From: Acidobacteriota bacterium
GTDB lineage: Bacteria > Acidobacteriota > CAIWXX01
Direction: 5' to 3'
Length of the DNA: 44,533 nt
NCBI GenBank assembly: GCA_016191015.1
Contig: JACPPM010000107.1
Location: 1-44,533, forward strand
Positions 16,821 through 23,605 of the stretch are shown here, piece by piece. Below the pieces are notes generated by a model. It did not search any database. It was not told the origin of the DNA and worked only from the letters and a program-made list of their open reading frames with translations. Position 1 is the stretch's first letter; every line of letters starts with the position of its first letter. Made by a program: the position numbers and the translations under genes.

Positions 16821-18038
16821 TTAGTGTCCGTACTTCTGCATCAGGATGGACACGTTGTTGCCCCCGATGTGGTGCCCGTTGGTGACCACGCGCCGAAGCG
16901 GCTTCTGGAGAGGTGCGCCGCGGACCGGGTCGGCGGGGCACGCATCATCAACCTCCTGCAGGCCAGCCACGGGATACACCTCCCCGTCTTCCATCATCAA
17001 CGCGCTGGCGATAACGGACAACGTCTCGCCGGACCCCCATGTCTCCCCGATCGACCCCTTTATCGACGTGAGGGCCGTCTCGACATTCGGGAACAGCCTC
17101 CGAACCGCCACGGCTTCGGTTTCATCTATTCCTCGCATCGACGGCGCGAGGCCGTTGACCAGATCGACCGAGGCCGGGTCAACGTCGGTCCTCTCCAGCA
17201 GCAGACGCATGCAGTGGTAGATGTCGTCCGGCGATCTTTGGTTGATCCACTTGTTCATGACACCGTCGCACAGCATGGTGTAGTCGAGCAGCTCGGCATA
17301 CGCCTTTACTCCACGCTTCTCCGCGCTCTCCGCCGATTCCAGAACTACCATCCCCGCGCCTTCCCCCGTGATCAGACCGTCCCGCGCTCTGTCGTAGGGC
17401 CGGCACGTACCGCTGCGCGAAAAGAGGCCCAACTTCGAATAGGTGACGAAACCATCCTCGGTCACATGATCCGTTCCGCCGCACAAGACGATATCGGCTT
17501 GTCCCTTTTTGATGATCTCGTACCCGTAGCCGATGCTGCTGCTCCCCATGATCACCGTACTGCACCCCTTCAGCTTGTAACGGATCGACAACGGGGCCGC
17601 CGGCGCGTTCGCGACGGTCTGTGCGAAGGTGAGCGGACTGACGGCCGCTGGTCCCCGCGTGTAGAGCGTCATCAGAAAATCCCGGGTTACTTCCATTGAT
17701 CCGTTGGCTGTGTTGAACACAAGGCCAACGCGCTCGGGCGCAACCTCGCCGTCGACGCTATCCAACCTCGCATCGCTGATAGCCAGCTGCGTGGCGACAG
17801 CCAGGAATTGTGAGTTGAGGGCCATGCGACGCACATTGATGCCCTGGAGGTACTTCAACGGGTTGAAGTCTGTGATCAGCCCGGCGCACTTGTGGTCCAA
17901 GGACGACACATCGAAGCGTTGCACGGGTCCAAACCCGTTTCTAGCCTCCCGCAGACCGTCCCGGAAAGCATCCTTGGCGATGCCGATAGGGGTCACCGGG
18001 CCCAACCCGGTGATAACTATTCTGATGTCTTCGGACAT
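16821..18038 (-). CDS. Ketosynthase-like protein lacking catalytic residues (chain-length-factor candidate)
   Basis: Clear thiolase-fold KS family over its full 405 aa ('ITGLGPVTPIG', 'SSSIGYGYEII', 'VLCGGTDHVTEDG', 'GEGAGMVVLE'). Aligning on 'SIGYG' with the neighbouring KS places Val162 where the nucleophile Cys should be ('GCSTVIMGSSSIG'). The first His is lost ('VNGLAPSM' replaces 'INAHGTGT'), and the second His is Glu ('KGSIGETWGSGE'); the Lys remains. Loss of Cys with fold retention is the mark of KS-beta/CLF subunits in type II PKS and aryl-polyene systems, which set chain length within a heterodimer. ATG 18038 has 'aaagg' at ~9 nt. An alternative is a catalytically dead decarboxylase-like KS. 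Confidence 0.85.
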   Translation of the reverse strand: MSEDIRIVITGLGPVTPIGIAKDAFRDGLREARNGFGPVQRFDVSSLDHKCAGLITDFNPLKYLQGINVRRMALNSQFLAVATQLAISDARLDSVDGEVAPERVGLVFNTANGSMEVTRDFLMTLYTRGPAAVSPLTFAQTVANAPAAPLSIRYKLKGCSTVIMGSSSIGYGYEIIKKGQADIVLCGGTDHVTEDGFVTYSKLGLFSRSGTCRPYDRARDGLITGEGAGMVVLESAESAEKRGVKAYAELLDYTMLCDGVMNKWINQRSPDDIYHCMRLLLERTDVDPASVDLVNGLAPSMRGIDETEAVAVRRLFPNVETALTSIKGSIGETWGSGETLSVIASALMMEDGEVYPVAGLQEVDDACPADPVRGAPLQKPLRRVVTNGHHIGGNNVSILMQKYGH

Positions 18039-18088
18039 TTGAACAAACCTTTGTTATGGAGTTGTTTCAGGGGCAGTCTTCGAACATG

Positions 18089-18239
18089 GCGCGCGTCGCG
18101 CGCAATTGGAATGATGGAATGATGGAGTGATGGAATAGTGGGTTTCGGAGGGGAGCAGCCGGGGCAATGGGGAGTTCTTGGCAATGGGCCGCTTTGGCGC
18201 GGCTGCAGCGCCCATCATTCCAACATTCCACTATTCCGC
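18089..18239. repeat. Intergenic inverted repeat of TGGAATGA units with a GC palindrome
   Basis: Between fabZ-like and CLF-like genes. It begins with a perfect palindrome 'gcgcgcgtcgcgcgc' (18089-18103), then a left arm of repeating units ('tggaatgatggaatgatgg', 'agtgatggaatagtggg'). About 70 bp later comes an inverted arm ('cccatcattccaacattcca', 'ctattccg'). The transcript could fold into a long imperfect hairpin. No ORF. It looks like a dispersed repeat that inserted into the operon and makes its largest internal gap (18039-18311). Confidence 0.75.
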
Positions 18240-18311
18240 TCGAACCGTCCACAGACTTTCGGCGAGCCATTGATTCTCAATTGGTTGGAGAGTTTCCGAG
18301 ACGTCGGATTG

Positions 18312-18740
18312 TCATTGTTGCTGGATCATCAGCGTGAGGAACCCTCGCGCCACCTTCCTGCCAGCGACGACCACCTCTGCCTCATACGTGATGAACTTCG
18401 ACACTTTCTTGCTCACGCGGCATGTAATCATGAGGCTGTCTCCTGGTACCGCGGGATTGTAGAATTTCATCTGGCTGACCTCGACCAGGAAACCGATCTT
18501 GCGCCCTTCCTCAGGCGGACACGATTGGCGGAACAGCAGACCAGCCGTCTGCGCCATGCTCTCGATCAAGAGCGCCCCCGGGACGATCGGCACATCCGGG
18601 AAGTGACCGTCGAAATACGCCTCGTTGATCGTCACGTTTTTCAGCGCGGTGATCGAATCCGTCGTGGTCTCCAGAACCCGATCGACCAGCAAGAACGGGT
18701 ATCGGTGGGGAAGATATTTCCGGATTTCCGCAATGTTCAT
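18312..18740 (-). CDS. (3R)-hydroxyacyl-ACP dehydratase, FabZ-like
   Basis: A 142-aa single hot-dog protein with the FabZ active-site pattern: 'YLPHRYPFLLVDRVLE' (catalytic His) and 'GHFPDVPIVPGALLIESMAQ' (catalytic Glu). It starts at ATG 18740; the track's upstream TTG adds only three residues. It dehydrates beta-hydroxyacyl-ACP to trans-2-enoyl-ACP. No enoyl reductase is visible in the locus. If none is supplied in trans, double bonds would be retained and the chain could be a polyene; that is inference. Upstream neighbour is the PqqD-acyltransferase fusion (46 nt). Confidence 0.93.
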   Translation of the reverse strand: MNIAEIRKYLPHRYPFLLVDRVLETTTDSITALKNVTINEAYFDGHFPDVPIVPGALLIESMAQTAGLLFRQSCPPEEGRKIGFLVEVSQMKFYNPAVPGDSLMITCRVSKKVSKFITYEAEVVVAGRKVARGFLTLMIQQQ

Positions 18741-18786
18741 GCTGCTCAACCGCGCCCTCTCGCCACGAGTCCTCCCTTTGTGGAGC

Positions 18787-19926
18787 TCAGGCGGTGAACA
18801 CCCCGAGACGGTTCAGGTTTTCCAGATCCTTTATGAAAGAATCCTTTTCCTCTATTGACGTCGCACGTTTCAATATATTGCCCACGGTATCGCCCGCGTA
18901 GAGCAGGTCCAGGACGCGTGCGGTCCCTTCGAACGGACGGTACAGCTTCTTGTCGTTGAAGCTGACCAGCATCTGTGTTCCATTCAGAGAGAGAATGTGG
19001 ACCAGCCACGGATCCGTCTTCAAAAACACATCCTCGTCCTTCAGGTTTTTCGGGAGACGGATTTCCTCCAGGACCGGGAGGTCAGCGGAGAAGAAGCTGT
19101 AGCATTCGTGTGGATACTTGAGCACGAACTCCTCGAACACTTTAAAGACGTCGCTCACCATCTCGCCAACCCACTGGCTCTTCTCTTTGGCCAAATCTGG
19201 GAAGATAGGCGCTTTGAGCTCGAACACAGGATTCTGCGCATCGTCGAGGTAGGTGTAAATCGGGAGCACCCGCGCCTTCGTCCGGTGGGAAAGCTGCGCG
19301 AAAGTGGCCCGGATCTTCATTGGAATTCCAAGAAACGTGATGTTCGTGCCTTTCTGGACGATGTCGCCGATCCCCTCCGACCGATCCAACATGAGGATGA
19401 TGATCTCGTTCTTGCGAAGTCTGCTGTGGATCTCGATGCCGACACTCACGCTCCGCGCGTTGATGTAGTCCACCTTGGGGTAGATCTTCTCCACCTTGCC
19501 CATCTGCTTGGAGGTGGCGAGCTCCAGATAATTCGCCCACTGCTTGTTTTCCACCACGTAACTGGCCTTGAGGCCGTGAAACGACAAGAGGTCGCCGATC
19601 AGGTACGATGCTGCCGTGTGGAAGCCGGCAATGATCGCACCCCTCTTCTCTTTTAGGACATCGTCAAGGTGTTCCTTTCCCTGGAACACGACGTTGCGAT
19701 AGTATTCCTGATACTGGCTGATACGCTTTTCATAGTTCTCCTCATCCGTTATCTGAGGGAGCGCCTGACCACCCCGGTGTTCCGTGCGGTATTCGTGATA
19801 ACGGAGGAACCATTGCTGGGCGATCTCCTGGATCTGCGGCAAGGCATAGTGATCCTTGAGGATGCTGACGAGCGAACAGTACATCTTTGTGGAGAATGCC
19901 CCTTCGGGTAATTGTATTTGTGCCAT
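18787..19926 (-). CDS. LpxL/HtrB-like acyltransferase with C-terminal PqqD-like (RRE) domain
   Basis: Start ATG 19926 ('MAQIQLPEGAF') is preceded by 'aaggtgg' and replaces the track's GTG. Residues ~90-300 fit the lipid A acyltransferase family: 'GAIIAGFHTAASYLIGDLL' aligns with the HX4(D/E) region, and 'IILMLDRSEGIGDIV', 'FLGIPMKIRATFAQLSHRT' and 'ARVLPIYTYLDD' align with the later blocks. His103 is kept but the acidic residue five positions on is Tyr108. Residues ~310-379 ('QMLVSFNDKKLYRPFEGTAR', then 'VLDLLYAGDTVGNILKRA') look like a PqqD/RiPP-recognition winged helix. Such a fusion would let an acyltransferase bind a peptide leader. It follows the M50 gene by 36 nt. The PqqD call is by pattern only and needs a profile search. 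Confidence 0.78.
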   Translation of the reverse strand: MAQIQLPEGAFSTKMYCSLVSILKDHYALPQIQEIAQQWFLRYHEYRTEHRGGQALPQITDEENYEKRISQYQEYYRNVVFQGKEHLDDVLKEKRGAIIAGFHTAASYLIGDLLSFHGLKASYVVENKQWANYLELATSKQMGKVEKIYPKVDYINARSVSVGIEIHSRLRKNEIIILMLDRSEGIGDIVQKGTNITFLGIPMKIRATFAQLSHRTKARVLPIYTYLDDAQNPVFELKAPIFPDLAKEKSQWVGEMVSDVFKVFEEFVLKYPHECYSFFSADLPVLEEIRLPKNLKDEDVFLKTDPWLVHILSLNGTQMLVSFNDKKLYRPFEGTARVLDLLYAGDTVGNILKRATSIEEKDSFIKDLENLNRLGVFTA

Positions 19927-19962
19927 TGCAACCACCTTCTTGAATGTTATGGGTGATGCGTT

Positions 19963-21303
19963 CTATCGAGTCCTGTAGAGCCGGATAACAAACTGAATCG
20001 CCTTGTAGACTGCCGCGCTACATGCAACGATCAAGAACGTGCGGCCGAGCAGCACGACGAGCATCTGGACAATCCTCGCGTAGGCCGTGGGAGCCCCAAA
20101 CGCGTGATAGAGTTGCAGAACGCTCTGCGGATAGCCAACTGCTGACCGGATCACGATGTCCTTCAGGACGTAGATGACGAGGGCGAAGAACGCATAGCTG
20201 GTGACCAGATATGCGTACAGCATCGCTTTGGAAACAGGCTGGAGGCTGCTCACCGCATTCTCGACCAGTTCTCGCCCCCTGAGCCTGTAGATCATCTTCT
20301 TCAGGGCCGTGTTCGCCGATGACCGGAGGTTGGGAATCCCAAATATGTCCGAAAACAGCCAATACCCGTCCAAGCGGAAAAAAGGCGTCAAGATCACAAG
20401 AAAACTGACTGTGTTGACCATCAGGAGGAAGAACACCAGGGAAGACGAGTGCAATCCGAATGCGATGATCAAGAAGATGGAAATGAGCAGCTGAATGTAT
20501 ACGCCACCGAAATCCGTCACGACCCGCTGCCAGCGGGGAAGCTTCCATGCGTCGCTGATGTCGGTATAAGCCACGAGCATGAACAGATAGACTCCAACGC
20601 CAATCTCCTTCACGCTGGCACCGTATCTGCGGGCTGCCGTCGCGTGCCCCAGCTCATGGAGCACCCGGATCAGGTTGGCAGCCACGTACACGATCAAAAG
20701 CTTCCACGAGAAAATCTGATCCCAATCGATCATCCACGGCTTCGCCGTCATCAGCAGATAGGCGTACGACGCTACTGAGGCGATCAGCAGCGGAAAGAAT
20801 ACGGAGGGGTGGAAGATAAAGGTCATCGGCGTCGTGATCTTCTCGACTACTGACGAGCGAACGATCGGTAGCTTCAGCCACATCATCGAATTCGAGGCGT
20901 GCCTCGTGGAACGAGGGGTAGTTCCCCCTCCCTGGACCCCCCCATCAGCGAGTATCCCCTTTGGTTTGAGGTACGTGAGGATGATGTGCTGGATATCGTC
21001 CCAGGTGTACTGGCTGTTCGTTGTGCTGTTGTATTCGCTGACAACAGTATGGACCTCGTGGTGGGCGAGCAGGAGCTTTACCAAAACAGCGAGCGGCTCC
21101 GATAACCTGAAGTACTTGTCTTCGGCCTTCAGCAGATAGGTCTTGTTCGACGTTGACAGGTCCAACGGCGACAACTCAATTCCCGGGACGAGCCGCAGCG
21201 GTATCACACTCCCGCTCCCATCGAGGACTGCAAGACGCTGCTCTGTCGTGTCCATGGTTGATTCCAGTTTGCCGAGAAGTTGTGTCGAGGTGGGCCCGTT
21301 CAC
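19963..21303 (-). CDS. M50 (site-2-type) membrane protease with N-terminal PqqD-like domain
   Basis: Residues ~50-120 ('KTYLLKAEDKYFRLSEPLAV', then 'HTVVSEYNS' and 'TYLKPKGILADG') resemble a PqqD-like winged helix, the peptide-binding domain of many RiPP enzymes. The rest has about seven to eight membrane segments, with the zinc motif 'RVLHELGHATAARRYG' (HELGH 216-220) and the distal metal Asp in 'PFFRLDGYWLFSD' (D312), as in S2P/M50 peptidases. Both motifs are intact. Start is GTG 21303; ATG 21255 is an alternative and would remove 16 residues. It lies ~260 bp after two tandem micro-peptide genes. Inferred role: membrane-embedded cleavage or maturation of those peptides. Confidence 0.85.
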   Translation of the reverse strand: MNGPTSTQLLGKLESTMDTTEQRLAVLDGSGSVIPLRLVPGIELSPLDLSTSNKTYLLKAEDKYFRLSEPLAVLVKLLLAHHEVHTVVSEYNSTTNSQYTWDDIQHIILTYLKPKGILADGGVQGGGTTPRSTRHASNSMMWLKLPIVRSSVVEKITTPMTFIFHPSVFFPLLIASVASYAYLLMTAKPWMIDWDQIFSWKLLIVYVAANLIRVLHELGHATAARRYGASVKEIGVGVYLFMLVAYTDISDAWKLPRWQRVVTDFGGVYIQLLISIFLIIAFGLHSSSLVFFLLMVNTVSFLVILTPFFRLDGYWLFSDIFGIPNLRSSANTALKKMIYRLRGRELVENAVSSLQPVSKAMLYAYLVTSYAFFALVIYVLKDIVIRSAVGYPQSVLQLYHAFGAPTAYARIVQMLVVLLGRTFLIVACSAAVYKAIQFVIRLYRTR

Positions 21304-21340
21304 CGTGCGGCTACAGAATATTCACCCAGTACACAATTTC

Positions 21341-21434
21341 CGTCATGACGTGGCGGAAAGAGACCAAAGGTCTATAAATATTTAGTATGTTAATGAACAT
21401 ATTAGTATGATTATTACGGTTATGACATCATAAC
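21341..21434. promoter_or_regulatory. AT-rich island with several dyads before the M50 gene
   Basis: In otherwise GC-rich DNA this short block is strongly AT-rich and packed with inverted repeats: the perfect palindrome 'cgtcatgacg' (21341-21350), 'agacc aaa ggtct' (21361-21373), 'tatgtt aatg aacata' (21386-21401), and 'gttatga ca tcataac' (21419-21434). These look like operator sites around a second promoter for the enzyme genes, separate from the one before the peptides. No single -35/-10 pair is decisive. Confidence 0.5.
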
Positions 21435-21506
21435 TTCGCGGCTGGACCGATCCTCATCGAATGCCTGCCGCGGGAACCGCACCAGATCCTTGCGCAACCT
21501 TCTGTG

Positions 21507-21544
21507 CGAATCCGGGTGATACTCGCGATTATCACCCGGATTCG
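21507..21544 (-). terminator. Perfect 15-bp hairpin between micro-peptides and enzymes (attenuator/stabiliser)
   Basis: On the minus strand 'cgaatccgggtgata' pairs perfectly with 'tatcacccggattcg' around an 8-nt loop. It begins 18 nt after the stop of the second micro-peptide. No U-tract follows, so complete termination is unlikely. Partial termination or 3'-end protection would give many more peptide transcripts than enzyme transcripts, a common arrangement for RiPP precursors (inference). Confidence 0.75.
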
Positions 21545-21561
21545 AAGTTTCTACTAGCTAA

Positions 21562-21633
21562 CTAGTTGCAGATAACGACCGTGAGGGTCGCTTCTCTGGT
21601 TTCCAGCTGCTCGATACTGATTTCCTGGTACAT
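21562..21633 (-). CDS. PqqA-like micro-peptide 2 (23 aa), candidate RiPP precursor
   Basis: Not in the ORF track because of its size. ATG 21633 follows 'gggagg' at 10 nt; stop TAG at 21562. The product begins 'MYQEISIEQLETREATLT' and has Val20, Cys22 and Asn23 as its last conserved positions. It differs from micro-peptide 1 at one residue only (Val for Tyr at position 20), while four other codons and the stop differ silently. That pattern is what selection on a protein leaves. The 23-residue length and E-A-T-L order near the end recall PqqA of Klebsiella, which ends in EVTLYISNR (from memory). Here Tyr is absent, so PQQ-type Glu-Tyr chemistry is impossible. Likely substrate of the PqqD-domain enzymes downstream. 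Confidence 0.82.
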   Translation of the reverse strand: MYQEISIEQLETREATLTVVICN

Positions 21634-21655
21634 GTCTTGAGTGCCTCCCTAAGCG

Positions 21656-21727
21656 TTAGTTGCAGATGTAGACTGTGAGGGTCGCTTCTCTGGTTTCCAG
21701 TTGCTCGATGCTGATTTCCTGATACAT
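21656..21727 (-). CDS. PqqA-like micro-peptide 1 (23 aa), candidate RiPP precursor
   Basis: Not in the ORF track. ATG 21727 follows 'aaggagg' at 10 nt, the same spacing as its paralogue; stop TAA at 21656. An in-frame ATG 33 nt upstream (21760) could add 11 residues, but that extension is not shared by the second copy, so I prefer 21727. The first 19 residues equal those of micro-peptide 2; position 20 is Tyr, and the Ile-Cys-Asn end is shared. No signal peptide and no classical double-Gly leader. The acidic, amphipathic first half fits a leader bound by PqqD-like domains, and the short tail with Cys22 is the likely modified or acylated part (inference). The 22-nt gap to the next copy implies co-transcription. 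Confidence 0.83.
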   Translation of the reverse strand: MYQEISIEQLETREATLTVYICN

Positions 21728-21812
21728 GTGTAGGGCGCCTCCTTTCCTCAGAAGTTTCATTCCCCCGATGAAGCTTCTCGGCGGTGTCGATCGATTGCAA
21801 TCAAAACGAGCA

Positions 21813-21842
21813 ATTTTTATCAAATAATAAATGATCCGTCAA
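21813..21842 (-). promoter_or_regulatory. Candidate sigma-70 promoter for the micro-peptide operon
   Basis: Minus strand 'TTGACG' (21842-21837), 17-nt spacer ending in TGA, then 'TAAAAA' (21819-21814), giving an extended -10 in a markedly AT-rich window. Transcription would start ~80 nt before the first micro-peptide. It is the only good match between purH and the peptides. Confidence 0.5.
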
Positions 21843-21974
21843 TCCCTTTTTTTCAACCTGTCACTCATCCCCCGGATATATTGATCACACATTCAAGAAG
21901 TGATTGAAAACACTTGGGGTACGGCAGGATGGGGGAGAGAGTGACGGGCGGCTCGGCGTCTACCGACCGGACAG

Positions 21975-23519
21975 CTAGTGCCTGAAGTGCCGGGTCCCTG
22001 TCATCACCATGGCGAGCCCGAGACGATTGGCGGCATCGATGACTTCGTTGTCGCGCACGCTCCCACCCGGCTGGATCACCGATGTGACCCCGCACTTGGC
22101 AGCCTCTTCGACGCCATCCGGGAACGGAAAGAACGCGTCGCTAGCGAGGGCGGCCCCCTGGAGAGGCTTGCGAGCGCGGGCGGCCGCCAGTCTCACAGAG
22201 TCGACACGGCTCATCTGTCCGGCCCCGACGCCGATCGCCTGGCAATCCTTCGCCAGCACGATGGCATTACTCTTCACGTGCTTGGCGACCTTCCACGCGA
22301 ACAGCAGATCGTTCATCTCGGCCTCGTCCGGCGCGCGGGTCGTCGCGACGGACGTGTTCTCCAGCAGTGTCGAGTCTGGACGTTGGACGAGGTAGCCGAC
22401 TCCGACGGCCCGGATCTCGAATGGGCGGGGGCCGTAGGAGGGGGGGACTTCGAGCAACCGCAGCGACTTTTTCTTCTCGAAGAGCCGGAGCGCGGCGGGA
22501 TCAAATGAAGGGGCGACGACGACTTCAAGAAAAATCTCGGCCATCTGAGCGGCGAGCTCTTCGCCGACCGTCCCGTTGACGGCCACAATACCGCCGAAAG
22601 CCGATACGGGATCGCATTCCAGCGCGAGGCGCCATGCCTCGGTGTGAGAAACGGCCTCGGCAACTCCACAGGGGTTGTTGTGCTTGACGATAGCACACAC
22701 TGCCCTGTCGAACTCGCAGGCGAGCCTCCAGGCGGAATCCGCGTCCAGCCAGTTGTTGTATGAGATCTCCTTGCCTTGGATCTGGCGCCACGGAGTCTGT
22801 GTTCCATCCGAATAGAGTGCAGCCGGTTGGTGTGGGTTCTCGCCGTACCTGAGCGATCCGGCCAAGGCGAGCCGCAGCGTGATCCGCTCCGGGAAGGTGC
22901 CGCCACTGCTGCGATAGGAACAATGTCCTCCTCTTGCCTCGAGACGACTGAAGTACTCCGCGATGGCCCGATCGTATGCCTCCACGCGATCAAAAGCCTT
23001 CCTTGCCAGACGGAGCCTGGTCTCGAGCGTCATAGCGGACTGATCAGCGATCACCTGGGCATAGTCCGCGGGGTCGACGACGACGGCGACATGAGCGAAG
23101 TTCTTCGCCGCGCTGCGGATGAGCGCCGGGCCGCCGATGTCTATATTTTCGATGACATCGGAGACGTTCTCCGGACCGCTTTCGGATACTTTTTCGAAGG
23201 GATAGAGGTTCACGACGACCAGGTCGATGGGGGCGGCGCCGATCAATTGCAGGCCCACCACATCCCCTTCGAGATCGCGCCGGCAGAGGATGCCTCCGTG
23301 AATCCTCGGGTGCAACGTCTTCACTCTGCCGCCCATGACCTCGGGAGAATCCGTGTAGGCGGCGATCTCGATCGCATCGATCCCCTTCCCCGAGAGGAAC
23401 CGATATGTCCCGCCACTGCTCAGGATCTCGCACCCGTGATCGCGCAGACTTCGCGCAAACTCCTCCAAGCCGCTCTTGTCATGGACGCTGATCAGCGCAC
23501 GCTTGATTTCTGTTTCCAT
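21975..23519 (-). CDS. purH: Bifunctional AICAR formyltransferase / IMP cyclohydrolase
   Basis: A 514-aa protein of normal PurH length. The N-terminal MGS-like domain has 'RALISVHDKSGLEEFARSL', 'GGTYRFL', 'GGRVKTLHPRIHGGIL' and 'DLVVVNLYPFE'; the C-terminal formyltransferase domain has 'GENPHQPAALY', 'VKHNNPCGVA' and the ending 'FFPFPDGVEEAAKCG', 'VIQPGGSVRD', 'TGTRHFRH'. It performs the last two steps of IMP synthesis. SD 'ggag' lies before ATG 23519. Housekeeping; the ~250 bp between its stop and the micro-peptides marks the likely boundary of the accessory locus. Confidence 0.97.
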   Translation of the reverse strand: METEIKRALISVHDKSGLEEFARSLRDHGCEILSSGGTYRFLSGKGIDAIEIAAYTDSPEVMGGRVKTLHPRIHGGILCRRDLEGDVVGLQLIGAAPIDLVVVNLYPFEKVSESGPENVSDVIENIDIGGPALIRSAAKNFAHVAVVVDPADYAQVIADQSAMTLETRLRLARKAFDRVEAYDRAIAEYFSRLEARGGHCSYRSSGGTFPERITLRLALAGSLRYGENPHQPAALYSDGTQTPWRQIQGKEISYNNWLDADSAWRLACEFDRAVCAIVKHNNPCGVAEAVSHTEAWRLALECDPVSAFGGIVAVNGTVGEELAAQMAEIFLEVVVAPSFDPAALRLFEKKKSLRLLEVPPSYGPRPFEIRAVGVGYLVQRPDSTLLENTSVATTRAPDEAEMNDLLFAWKVAKHVKSNAIVLAKDCQAIGVGAGQMSRVDSVRLAAARARKPLQGAALASDAFFPFPDGVEEAAKCGVTSVIQPGGSVRDNEVIDAANRLGLAMVMTGTRHFRH

Positions 23520-23605
23520 TCTTCTCCGTCCTCAATAAGCCTGATGGCGGCGTCGAGCCCCGGCGAGGTCTCCGCCGATCTCGTTGACCTTCGACGTCCC
23601 GAACA

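Noticed and set aside
21431-21500. Possible ~20-aa minus-strand ORF after the hairpin ('VRFPRQAFDEDRSSREVMMS')
   Set aside because: Weak start context, no duplicate and no recognisable relation; could be a gene remnant but unsupported.
12114-21727. A PQQ biosynthesis cluster
   Set aside because: PqqA-like peptides, PqqD-like domains and an MBL protein are suggestive, but there is no radical SAM PqqE or PqqC, the MBL protein is lactonase-like, and peptide 2 lacks the required Tyr.
21558-21800. 80-aa minus-strand ORF covering the micro-peptides in another frame
   Set aside because: No SD and unconserved between the two tandem copies; the duplicated 23-aa frames with matching SDs explain the sequence better.
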